From positions 124,001 to 188,000 of the forward strand of contig NZ_RCCA01000002.1 in the NCBI RefSeq assembly GCF_003663845.1: a DNA stretch of 64,000 bases. Direction: 5' to 3'. How positions within the stretch are numbered: position 1 is the first letter of the stretch; each line of letters starts with the position of its first letter. The position numbers were made by a program, and so were the translations under genes. Below are positions 39,390 to 47,831 of the stretch, piece by piece. The DNA comes from Chryseobacterium sp. 7. GTDB taxonomy: Bacteria > Bacteroidota > Bacteroidia > Flavobacteriales > Weeksellaceae. Under the pieces are notes generated by a model. The model did not search any database. It had not been told where the DNA came from and worked only from the letters and a program-made list of their open reading frames with translations.

Positions 39390-39791
39390 GTGGAAGAAGT
39401 AATTGTAAAACCAGTAATTGCAAAGGAAATCCTGGAATCTCTTCAGGCTAAAACAGAAGAGGAGCGGCAGGTTATTGTACACTGCTGTTTTCCGGCATCA
39501 CCGTTTTTAGGAAACCTGATCAGGATCTGGCATTCGACCTATCTTTTCGATAATCAGTCTGAGCATAGAAGCAAAATGATTCATGCTGAAAACATTTCAA
39601 TTTCCCCATACTGGACGCCGGTTCCCTTTATGAAAGACTTTTGGTTTACCTTAATATTTTCCGGACTTCCAAAAGATTGTAAAAGTTTTGATCTCAAAGA
39701 AGTTATTCCCGAGGAAGGAGGTTTTTTTGTAGAATCAATTAAAAGAAATACTTCAGATGTATATCGTGTAAAAATATCAGAGTCTTATTGA
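39390..39791 (+). CDS. hypothetical protein (GTG start), cotranscribed with aadS
   Basis: 133 residues from GTG 39390. No ATG serves as an early in-frame start. No domain recognised. The sequence (VHCCFPASPFLGNLIRIWHSTYLFD, MIHAENISISPYWTPVP) looks like a small soluble protein with several aromatic residues. It starts 19 bases after the hairpin and ends 1 base before aadS, so the two share a transcript. A link to the adenylyltransferase is possible only from position. Confidence 0.62.
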   Translation: MEEVIVKPVIAKEILESLQAKTEEERQVIVHCCFPASPFLGNLIRIWHSTYLFDNQSEHRSKMIHAENISISPYWTPVPFMKDFWFTLIFSGLPKDCKSFDLKEVIPEEGGFFVESIKRNTSDVYRVKISESY

Positions 39792-39792
39792 T

Positions 39793-40659
39793 ATGAAAAT
39801 AAGGGAAGAAAAACTGGAACAGATTATTCAATGGGCTGAAAAAAATCCGGATATCCGTGCTGTTCTCCTGACCAGTTCTCTGGTAAACCCTTACGCTCCC
39901 GTAGATAATTTTAGTGACCTTGATGTAGAGCTTGTTTTTGAAAACAGAGTATCTTATGAATTGGGAAATGAATGGATCAGTCTTTTTGGTGAACCCATTT
40001 CTATGATTGAAGAAAATGACAGTGTTTTTGATGGAAAACATGCCATGAAAATGGTGTTATACAAAGATCATGTGAAAGTTGATTTTAAACTTTATCAGGT
40101 ATCGGAATTTATTGAAGAAATCAATGAAGAAAATCTTCCCGAAGATTGGGATGTAGGATATAAAGTTTTACTGGATAAAGATAATTTGACCAAAAATCTA
40201 AAACTTCCGAGCTACCAATCAATCATGATTAAGAAACCTACAGAAAAAGAATTTCACCAGCTGATGAATGACTTTTGGTGGGATACAACTTATGTAGCAA
40301 AATGCCTGAAACGGGGTGATATTTTTTATGCTAAATTCATGTCCGAAAATATTCTCCGTACAGATTACCTTATCCCTTTGATCGAATGGTACATAGCCGG
40401 AAATAATGACTGGAATAATATCACAGCCAATAAACATGGAAGACTTTTCAAAAAATATCTATCAGCTGATCTTTGGAGCAGGGTAGAAAATACATTTTCA
40501 GGAAGTGATATTGAGGAAAACTGGAAGGCCCTGTTTGTTTATGCAGCTCTGGTACATGAGCTGGGAACTTCATTGGCAGAAAAACTTCATTTTATTTATC
40601 CTTCAAAGTTGGAAGACGATATCCGAATCTATCTTAAGGAAGTACATACAATGCCTTAA
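39793..40659 (+). CDS. aadS: AadS-family aminoglycoside 6-adenylyltransferase
   Basis: 288 residues. The nucleotidyltransferase motif is RAVLLTSSLVNPYAPVDNFSDLDVELVF, with D42 and D44 as metal ligands and a third Asp in HVKVDFKLY. The C-terminal half (NDFWWDTTYVAKCLKRGDIFYAKFMSENILRTDYLIPLIEWY) matches the ANT(6)/AadS helical domain. This family adenylylates streptomycin and occurs as a chromosomal gene in many Chryseobacterium and relatives. It is not flanked by an IS or integron here, so it is probably native. Confidence 0.85.
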   Translation: MKIREEKLEQIIQWAEKNPDIRAVLLTSSLVNPYAPVDNFSDLDVELVFENRVSYELGNEWISLFGEPISMIEENDSVFDGKHAMKMVLYKDHVKVDFKLYQVSEFIEEINEENLPEDWDVGYKVLLDKDNLTKNLKLPSYQSIMIKKPTEKEFHQLMNDFWWDTTYVAKCLKRGDIFYAKFMSENILRTDYLIPLIEWYIAGNNDWNNITANKHGRLFKKYLSADLWSRVENTFSGSDIEENWKALFVYAALVHELGTSLAEKLHFIYPSKLEDDIRIYLKEVHTMP

Positions 40660-40661
40660 TT

Positions 40662-42242
40662 CTAAGCAAATTCATTTTGCTTAATCAGATTTTCAATACA
40701 ATATTCTGCAATAGCCGTAATGGTCACAAATGGATTAACGCCAATGGTTCCCGGAATTAATGAACCATCCAGAACATAGAGATTTTCATGTTCTTTTAGC
40801 TTTCCGTATTCATTGGTAGCTTCACCAAGAACACAGCCGCCAAGCGGATGATAACAGATATCTGCCCCAAAACCATTATTGAAAAGCAAATGACTTCTGG
40901 TGCCGCCATTGGCTTTATTCATTTTCCGGATAAAATATTGGGCATTTTCTCTCATTTTAACAGTATTGCTTTCGTCCCAATTCAATGTAAGAGACTGGCT
41001 GGCTTTATTGTATGTGACTTCACCTTTTTTCTCAACTCTGTTGATCAGCAGATACAAAGCGGTAGCGACATCCATTCCCATAGGCAAAGGAGCAATTTCT
41101 GTGAAAAACGGATGTTCAGGATCGTCCCAGTTATCAATTCCTCCCACCGGGATAGTAGATTGCTTGGCTCCGGTTCCGCCGGATAATGGCTTAACCCAGT
41201 TTCTTCCGGTCATGAAATTTCCATTATTTCCCCAGTTTTTTCCAACCTTTTCATGAACAGGGAAATCGTTTACTGCATGAGATTTCAACAGAAGCTGTAA
41301 AGTGCCCATGGTTCCTGCAGAAAGAATGAGTTTTTTGCAGGTGAAAACTTTGTCGGTAACCGAAGCTCCGGCTGTATCAGTTTGTTGAACATGTAAAGTA
41401 TAGCTTTTATCATCATTCAGCTTTATGTTTTGTACGTGATGAAGATCCAGAATTTCTAAATTTCCGGTTTCCAGCGCTTTTTTGAGATAGGTTTTGTCTA
41501 AACTGTTTTTCCCATGATTATTTCCGTAAATCACTTCAGTATTAAGGGCAGAGCGTGGAACTTCATTACGGAATTCCTTTTCCATGTATTTAAAATCATA
41601 CACATTAGGAACTCTCATCGTTTTAAAACCAGCTTTGTGAGCCTCTTCTTCACCTACACGTGTGAATTTGTAATACGGACAGTCTTTTAAAAACTGCTCA
41701 TCAATCACATTTACCTTAAGCTCTTCCCGTACCAAAGGAAAGTAATGACTGTAAAACTTTTCAGCATCAAGATCAGGAAAAACTTCTTTGAAATAGCTTT
41801 CTTTAGGGGTAACGGCCATTCCGCCGTTTACCAGGGAACCTCCTCCAACACCTCTTCCTAACCAGATTTTGATGTGGTCAAAATCAAGACGATCCAGTGT
41901 TCCGGTAAAAGGAGTCAGAGAAAAAATATTCATAAAAGGGGCAATGCTTTTCTTTTTCAGCCATGCAGAACTCTTTCCGGGTTTCAGAAGATTGGAAAAC
42001 GGAATACCAGCTTTTTCCCAGTTAAGACCCATTTCCAGCAGTACTACTTTTTTTCCGGCTTCACAAAGACGAAGGGCAGATACCGCCCCTCCATATCCAC
42101 TGCCGATAATAATAATGGGAACATCATGATATTTCTTTATCTGGCTGTTTTTTCTTTCTGCTGCGTGAAATAATTCAGATTGAAGAAAATAAAATCCGGA
42201 TATCGCCAAAACACTGGTTTTAATGAAGTTTTTTCTGTCCAT
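40662..42242 (-). CDS. GMC-type FAD oxidoreductase, cholesterol-oxidase-like
   Basis: 526 residues. An N-terminal export signal (MDRKNFIKTSVLAISGFYFL, lacking a strict twin-Arg) precedes the FAD motif IIIIGSGYGGAVSALRLCEAGKKVVLLEMG (G47xG49xxG52, E70). GRGVGGGSLVNGGMAVTPK and the C-terminal YHPLGGCVLG...LYVLDGSLIPGTIGVNPFVTITAIAEY are typical of bacterial cholesterol oxidases of the GMC family. The substrate is probably a sterol-like or other hydrophobic alcohol, but this is not decided. Convergent with aadS (2-base gap). Confidence 0.87.
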   Translation of the reverse strand: MDRKNFIKTSVLAISGFYFLQSELFHAAERKNSQIKKYHDVPIIIIGSGYGGAVSALRLCEAGKKVVLLEMGLNWEKAGIPFSNLLKPGKSSAWLKKKSIAPFMNIFSLTPFTGTLDRLDFDHIKIWLGRGVGGGSLVNGGMAVTPKESYFKEVFPDLDAEKFYSHYFPLVREELKVNVIDEQFLKDCPYYKFTRVGEEEAHKAGFKTMRVPNVYDFKYMEKEFRNEVPRSALNTEVIYGNNHGKNSLDKTYLKKALETGNLEILDLHHVQNIKLNDDKSYTLHVQQTDTAGASVTDKVFTCKKLILSAGTMGTLQLLLKSHAVNDFPVHEKVGKNWGNNGNFMTGRNWVKPLSGGTGAKQSTIPVGGIDNWDDPEHPFFTEIAPLPMGMDVATALYLLINRVEKKGEVTYNKASQSLTLNWDESNTVKMRENAQYFIRKMNKANGGTRSHLLFNNGFGADICYHPLGGCVLGEATNEYGKLKEHENLYVLDGSLIPGTIGVNPFVTITAIAEYCIENLIKQNEFA

Positions 42243-42372
42243 GAGCTTTATTTTTCAAAAAGTATGCTATATTTATTGGTGTTTGTTTTATTTATTACAG
42301 ATTATATTTTTTATTACAATTTTAACTTCTGTTGTCTCGGAAATTCATAGTTTTACTTATAATTTTAAACTC

Positions 42373-42987
42373 ATGAAATATATACTCCTCTTTTTACTCC
42401 TTCCACTATGGTTTTTTTCTCAAAAAAAGATATCAAAGGAAGAGAAAGAGGTACAGAAATTTCAAAAAGAATTAAATGCGGAATATCTCAATCCAAAGGA
42501 AACTCCATTAAGGGGAGATAATTTTACCAACTTTAAAGGTCACCCTTTCTTTCCTTTTGATGCCAAATACCGGGTAACTGCAAAATTTGTTAAATCAAAA
42601 GACACCCAGCCTTTTGAACTTCCTACCTCTTCAGGGAAAACAAAAACCTATCAGGAATACGGAAAAGCGACTTTTACCTTAGATGGCAAGCCCTATACGG
42701 TAACATTGTACCAAAGTCTGGCTTTGATTAAGCAGGAAAAATATAAAGACTATCTCTTCCTTCCATTTCGTGATGCTACCAATGAAAAAGAAACCTATGG
42801 AGGAGGAAAATATATGGATCTTAAAATCCCGAAAGGAAATACGATTGTACTTGATTTTAATCAATCTTATCATCCTTTCTGTGCTTATAACGCTTATGAT
42901 TACAATTGCCCTGTTGTTCCAGAAGAAAATAAGCTTCCTGTGGAAATCCGTGCCGGGGTAATGTATGAAGATATCTACCATCACTAA
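42373..42987 (+). CDS. DUF1684-family secreted protein
   Basis: 204 residues from ATG 42373 (the open frame extends to 42223 but a signal peptide starts here: KYILLFLLLPLWFFSQ). The DUF1684 pattern is clear: PLRGDNFTNFKGHPFFPFDAKYRVTAKF, GKATFTLDGKPYTVTLYQSL, YLFLPFRDATNEKETYGGGKYMDL and LDFNQSYHPFCAYNAYDYNCPVVPEENKLPVEIRAG. The function of the family is unknown. It is 4 bases before the GNAT gene, so the pair is cotranscribed. Confidence 0.9.
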   Translation: MKYILLFLLLPLWFFSQKKISKEEKEVQKFQKELNAEYLNPKETPLRGDNFTNFKGHPFFPFDAKYRVTAKFVKSKDTQPFELPTSSGKTKTYQEYGKATFTLDGKPYTVTLYQSLALIKQEKYKDYLFLPFRDATNEKETYGGGKYMDLKIPKGNTIVLDFNQSYHPFCAYNAYDYNCPVVPEENKLPVEIRAGVMYEDIYHH

Positions 42988-42991
42988 TATT

Positions 42992-43465
42992 ATGATACAT
43001 TTAGAATTTTTTAAACAGGAAGATCTCTCCGGAGTTAGCTATGCTTTGGATGAAAATCAGATGAGGTTTACAGCAACAGCTCAACAGGCTTTAAAAAGTA
43101 TCAGTGAGCGGGATGATGATAATGCATTTCCAGTGACGATATTTGAAAATGATATGCCTGTCGGATTTTTTGTACTCGATTTTGGAAAAGATAAATTGGA
43201 ACTTACCGATAATGAGAACTCAGTTTTAGTACGTTCTCTATCTGTGAACCCTCAGATGCAGGGCAAGGGAATTGGAAAGGCGGCGATGCTGGAAGTTGAA
43301 CATTTTGTCAGAGAACGCTTCAATCCCTGCGATGAAATTGTATTGGCTGTCAACCAAAAAAATGAATCTGCTTATCATATTTATCTTCAGGCAGGATATA
43401 TTTATGATGGCAAAACCAGAATCGGAAGAAGCGGACCTCAGTATCTGATGTACAAAAAACTTTAA
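42992..43465 (+). CDS. GNAT-family N-acetyltransferase
   Basis: 157 residues from ATG 42992. Acetyl-CoA-binding motif A is VRSLSVNPQMQGKGIGKAAMLEV (Q/RxxGxG/A). Motif B is LAVNQKNESAYHIYLQAGYIYDG. The substrate is unknown. It is cotranscribed with DUF1684 (4-base gap). Confidence 0.87.
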   Translation: MIHLEFFKQEDLSGVSYALDENQMRFTATAQQALKSISERDDDNAFPVTIFENDMPVGFFVLDFGKDKLELTDNENSVLVRSLSVNPQMQGKGIGKAAMLEVEHFVRERFNPCDEIVLAVNQKNESAYHIYLQAGYIYDGKTRIGRSGPQYLMYKKL

Positions 43466-43537
43466 TAAACTTTAAGAGTTATTATTTTTTATCTGCTGAT
43501 ATCTTTCCATAAATTTGATTAGAAACAAATTCAAAAG

Positions 43538-44347
43538 ATGGAAATATCACTTAAAAATCAGGTAGCTATAGTTACAGGAGCTTCCAGCGGAATCGGATCC
43601 GGAATTGCAAAATCATTAGCGTCAGCAGGAGCAACAGTCATTGTCAATTATCCTTCAGAAAGATCTGTAGAAGATGCTAAAGCTGTTTTAAAAGAAATTA
43701 CTGATGCAGGAGGAATCGGAATGACCTATCAGTGTGATGTCTCCAGAGAAGATCAGGTCATCAAGATGTTTCAGGATGTAGTGGCTGAATATCAGACCGT
43801 AGATATCCTGATTAATAATGCCGGAATTCAAAAAGATTCAAAATTCACCGAAATGACTATGGATCAGTGGAATGCTGTCATAGGAGTGAATCTTACAGGG
43901 CAGTTTCTATGTGCCAGAGAAGCCATTAAAGAATTTTTACGACGCGGAATAGATCTCTCACGTTCTGTCGCCTGCGGAAAAATCATTCATATCAGTTCAG
44001 TACACGAAATTATTCCATGGGCTGGACATGCTAATTATGCTTCCAGCAAAGGTGCAATAAGAATGCTGATGCAAACCCTTGCTCAGGAATATGGTGCAGA
44101 CAAAATCCGTGTAAATTCTATTTGTCCGGGAGCTATTCAGACTCCTATCAATCAGAATGCATGGAGTACTCCGGAAGCACTCAATTCTCTTCTTACTCTT
44201 ATTCCTTATAACAGAATAGGGCAGCCTCAGGATATCGGAAACTTAGCTACATTCCTTGCAAGTGATCTTGCAGACTATATTACAGGAGCCAGTATCTTTA
44301 TTGATGGCGGAATGACTACGTTTGAGAGTTTTTCTACGGGAGGGTAG
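43538..44347 (+). CDS. SDR-family oxidoreductase, glucose 1-dehydrogenase-like
   Basis: 269 residues, classical SDR length. Cofactor motif TGASSGIGSGIAKSL (G14xxxGxG20), LINNAGIQ, catalytic Ser in IIHISSVHE and Y167-ASS-K171. The C-terminal IGQPQDIGNLATFLASDLADYITGASIFIDGGMT is typical of glucose 1-dehydrogenase-like SDRs. It is followed 112 bases later by a GH63-like glucosidase, which suggests a glucoside pathway, though the spacer may hold a separate promoter. Confidence 0.88.
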   Translation: MEISLKNQVAIVTGASSGIGSGIAKSLASAGATVIVNYPSERSVEDAKAVLKEITDAGGIGMTYQCDVSREDQVIKMFQDVVAEYQTVDILINNAGIQKDSKFTEMTMDQWNAVIGVNLTGQFLCAREAIKEFLRRGIDLSRSVACGKIIHISSVHEIIPWAGHANYASSKGAIRMLMQTLAQEYGADKIRVNSICPGAIQTPINQNAWSTPEALNSLLTLIPYNRIGQPQDIGNLATFLASDLADYITGASIFIDGGMTTFESFSTGG

Positions 44348-44459
44348 GAGAGTTTAAGGTTTAAAGTTCAAGGTTCAAGGTTTAGAGATTGTTCTCATAG
44401 CTTTAAACGATACTCAATATTACTCATTATTTATTGCTCATTACTTATAATTATCGTTT

Positions 44460-47129
44460 ATGTCGGAAAAACAGAGAATTTCAGATGTTTCATGGAAAAA
44501 ATGGGGTCCTTATGTCAGTAACCGGGAATGGGGACTTGTTCGTGAAGATTACAGTGAAAACGGAGATGCCTGGAACTATACCAATCATGATACCGCAGAA
44601 GCCAAAACTTACCGTTGGGGTGAGGAGGGAATATGCGGAATTTGTGATGATCTTCAAAAGCTGGTATTCTCTGTAGGATTCTGGAATAAGAAAGATAAGA
44701 TGGTGAAGGAGCGGTTCTTTGGTTTGACCAATGGACAAGGGAATCATGGCGAAGATGTAAAGGAGTATTTCTATTATCTGGATTCTACCCCTACGCATTC
44801 TTATATGAAAATGCTGTATAAGTATCCACAGAATGCTTTTCCATACGAAGATCTTGTAAAAACGAATGCTGCCAGAGGTAAAGATGAAGCAGAGTATGAG
44901 CTGATTGATACCGGTATTTTTGATCAGAATGAATATTTTGACATCTTTATCGAATACGCAAAAGAAAGCCAGAATGATATTTTGGTCAGGCTAACGATTA
45001 TCAACAAATCTGAAAAAGAAGCTCCCCTTTTAATATTGCCCACTCTTTGGTTCAGAAATACCTGGAACTGGGGATATGATGATTATAAGCCACAGCTGCA
45101 TGCTGAAGATGCTAATCATATCCATGTAAGTCATCAGGACATTGAGATTAAAAATGTGTATGGAAAACAATCTTTAAAGACGCTGTTTTGCAACAACGAA
45201 ACCAATAATGAAAGACTTTACCAATCATCTAATGAGTCAAAATACTGTAAAGACGGTATCAATAATTTTGTGATGACGGGAAATTCTCAGTCTGTGAATC
45301 CACAAAATACAGGAACCAAAGCTTCTTTCTTTATTGATGAAGATTTTCAGGCTGGAGAATCGAAAACATTTGAATTCAGACTTTCAGATCAAGATCTGAG
45401 AGAGCCCTTTAAAGATTTTGACACTCTTTTTGAACAAAGACAGAAAGATGCAGATGAGTTTTATGCAGAAATTCAGAAAGGAATTTCTTCTGATGATGAA
45501 AAACTGGTTCAAAGACAAGCTTTTGCAGGAATGCTCTGGAATAAAATGTTCTACCATTACAATGTAGAAAAATGGCTGAAAGGAGATCCATCCGAAATGC
45601 AGCCGCCAAAATCCCGCGAAAAAATAAGAAACTACGGGTGGAAGCATCTTAATAATGAACACATTATTTCCATGCCGGATAAATGGGAATATCCATGGTA
45701 TGCAACCTGGGATCTGGCATTTCATACCATAAGCTTCTCTCTGATAGATCCGGATTTTGCAAAACATCAGCTGAAACTTTTCCTGTTTGAATGGTATATG
45801 CATCCTAACGGTCAGCTTCCCGCTTATGAATGGGATTTTAGCGACGTAAATCCTCCTGTGCATGCCTGGGCAGTTTTCAGAGTATTTAAAATTGATGAAT
45901 ATTTAAAAGATAAACCTGATATTGAATTTCTGGAAAGTGCTTTCCAGAAACTACTGATGAACTTTACCTGGTGGGTGAATAAAAAAGACCTTAACGGTAA
46001 TAATATCTTTGAAGGGGGCTTTTTAGGTCTCGATAATATTGGGGTTTTTGACCGGAATTCGGTTTTACCTAATGGAGAACAGCTGGAACAGTCTGATGGT
46101 ACCAGCTGGATGGCCATGTTTGCCCTGAATATGATGAGAATTGCCTTGGAATTAGCTCTTTATAACAAAGTGTATGAAGAAATGGCGATGAAATTTTTTG
46201 AACATTTCTTATCAATTGCTCATTCATTAGATAATATGGGCGACGAAAATTTCAGTCTTTGGGATGAGCAGGATGAATTTTTCTATGATGCGATAGCTTC
46301 CAGTGACGGAACGCACATGTACCTGAAGTTAAGAACAATTGTAGGCTTAATTCCCATGTTTGCCGTTGAGGTTATTGATGATGAAATGATTGAAAACCTT
46401 CCCAATTTCAAAAAAAGAATGAAATGGGTACTGGATAATAAGCCTGAGCTCGCTTCTTTGGTTTCAAGATGGGAAGTGAAAGGTCAGGATTCTAAGCATC
46501 TTCTGTCTCTGCTTAGGGGGCACCGATTGAAAAGGCTCTTAAGCAGAATGCTGAATCCAAATGAGTTTCTAAGTGATTATGGAGTAAGAGCCTTATCAAA
46601 AGAATATGAAAATAATCCTTATACTTTAACGCTGAATGATACGGATTACAGCGTAAAATATACCCCTGCAGAAAGTGACAGCGGACTTTTTGGCGGAAAC
46701 AGCAACTGGCGTGGCCCGGTATGGTTTCCTATTAATTTTCTGATCATCGACAGTCTGCAGCGTTTTTTCTTTTATTACAGCCCTGATTTTTTGGTGGAAT
46801 ATCCTACGGGTAGCGGTAATTATTCAAACCTAGATCAGATTGCAGATGCTTTAAACAAAAGGCTTGCGAAGATATTTTTAAAAGATGAAAGCGGAAAAAG
46901 ACCGGTTCATGGGCAGTACGAAAGATTTCAGACCGATCCGGATTTTAAAGATTATGTACTCTTCTATGAATATTTTCACGGAGATAATGGCCGTGGAGTA
47001 GGAGCTTCCCACCAAACGGGATGGACGGGTCTTATTGCCAAAATTTTACAGCCTAGATTTTCCAAAAAAGAAATTGCGAAATCTGAAACTGAAATACCGG
47101 ATGATGTTGAAAAAGCAAAAGAGAAGTAA
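44460..47129 (+). CDS. GH63/MGH1-like glycoside hydrolase (glucosidase)
   Basis: 889 residues, no signal peptide, so cytoplasmic. The N-terminal half has the beta-sandwich part (GPYVSNREWGLVREDYSENGDAWNY, FFGLTNGQGNHGEDVKEYFYYLD). The C-terminal half is the (alpha/alpha)6 barrel (WYATWDLAFHTISFSLIDPDFAKHQL, GNSNWRGPVWFPINFL, YFHGDNGRGVGASHQTGWTGLIA). This pattern is that of large bacterial GH63 enzymes acting on alpha-glucosides or glucosyl compatible solutes. The exact substrate is not clear. Its neighbour SDR may act on the freed sugar. Confidence 0.88.
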   Translation: MSEKQRISDVSWKKWGPYVSNREWGLVREDYSENGDAWNYTNHDTAEAKTYRWGEEGICGICDDLQKLVFSVGFWNKKDKMVKERFFGLTNGQGNHGEDVKEYFYYLDSTPTHSYMKMLYKYPQNAFPYEDLVKTNAARGKDEAEYELIDTGIFDQNEYFDIFIEYAKESQNDILVRLTIINKSEKEAPLLILPTLWFRNTWNWGYDDYKPQLHAEDANHIHVSHQDIEIKNVYGKQSLKTLFCNNETNNERLYQSSNESKYCKDGINNFVMTGNSQSVNPQNTGTKASFFIDEDFQAGESKTFEFRLSDQDLREPFKDFDTLFEQRQKDADEFYAEIQKGISSDDEKLVQRQAFAGMLWNKMFYHYNVEKWLKGDPSEMQPPKSREKIRNYGWKHLNNEHIISMPDKWEYPWYATWDLAFHTISFSLIDPDFAKHQLKLFLFEWYMHPNGQLPAYEWDFSDVNPPVHAWAVFRVFKIDEYLKDKPDIEFLESAFQKLLMNFTWWVNKKDLNGNNIFEGGFLGLDNIGVFDRNSVLPNGEQLEQSDGTSWMAMFALNMMRIALELALYNKVYEEMAMKFFEHFLSIAHSLDNMGDENFSLWDEQDEFFYDAIASSDGTHMYLKLRTIVGLIPMFAVEVIDDEMIENLPNFKKRMKWVLDNKPELASLVSRWEVKGQDSKHLLSLLRGHRLKRLLSRMLNPNEFLSDYGVRALSKEYENNPYTLTLNDTDYSVKYTPAESDSGLFGGNSNWRGPVWFPINFLIIDSLQRFFFYYSPDFLVEYPTGSGNYSNLDQIADALNKRLAKIFLKDESGKRPVHGQYERFQTDPDFKDYVLFYEYFHGDNGRGVGASHQTGWTGLIAKILQPRFSKKEIAKSETEIPDDVEKAKEK

Positions 47130-47140
47130 AAAAAAATATT

Positions 47141-47827
47141 TTACTCAAATATCTGTTGAATAATTTCTAAAGAAGTTGGAGTTTTGAAATCTGTGATATG
47201 ATAATGATAGTACACCAAAAGACTGTCCAGAAAATCTTTTCTTAAGGAAGAGTGGATCTTTGTCGCATAAAAGTCTTCCGCACAAAGCGCTTCTTTCCAC
47301 AGTGTAGAAATTTCTTCATTGAAAAGCTGATGACAGATCCCCGGGGAAAAAGTTCCTGTTTCCGGATCTAAGAATCTACCTTCACTCAATAATGGGGCAA
47401 CACCTTGGATTTTTAAAAAAGCCAGTAAAAACAGAAGGTGAGCCTGATAATTTTTTTTGGTCAACTCATTGATAAAATGATCAATGCCGGAATAAATGGG
47501 AATATTCTTATTCTCATATTTAAGGATATGGCTCAGGAAATCTGAGATAAAGAAAATGACGGTATTGACTTTTATATCTGTATAAATGTCATTATTCTTT
47601 ACCAATTCAAATTTTGAAACAGTCGCTATACCATTACCCCGGGATGGATTTATAGAGAAGTTAAGCTGGTTTAGTGGCTGCAACAGGGCTTTCTTTTTGT
47701 TCTTTTTGGAATAGATTCCTTTCAGAAAATAGCTTTGAAAACCCTCTTCTTCTGTAAAACAATGCAGTACAGCATCGTTTTCTCCATATTTGATAAATGA
47801 AAGTAAAAAACCGTTTTGTGAATTCAT
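47141..47827 (-). CDS. recO: DNA repair protein RecO
   Basis: 228 residues. The N-terminal OB-fold has GFLLSFIKYGENDAVLHCFTEEEGFQSYFLKGIYSKKNKKKALLQPLNQLNF, typical of RecO. The C-terminal helical region includes ILKYENKNIPIYSGIDHFI and LLFLLAFLKIQGVAP. The zinc-binding cysteines of some RecO proteins are missing, as is usual in Bacteroidota. RecO loads RecA with RecR in gap repair. It lies 4 bases after porZ, an order conserved in this phylum. Confidence 0.92.
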   Translation of the reverse strand: MNSQNGFLLSFIKYGENDAVLHCFTEEEGFQSYFLKGIYSKKNKKKALLQPLNQLNFSINPSRGNGIATVSKFELVKNNDIYTDIKVNTVIFFISDFLSHILKYENKNIPIYSGIDHFINELTKKNYQAHLLFLLAFLKIQGVAPLLSEGRFLDPETGTFSPGICHQLFNEEISTLWKEALCAEDFYATKIHSSLRKDFLDSLLVYYHYHITDFKTPTSLEIIQQIFE

Positions 47828-47831
47828 TAAT

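Noticed and set aside
45384..46117. Minus-strand ORFs of 159 and 97 residues within the GH63 gene
   Set aside because: Antisense to a continuous 889-residue glycoside hydrolase frame, without recognisable domains.
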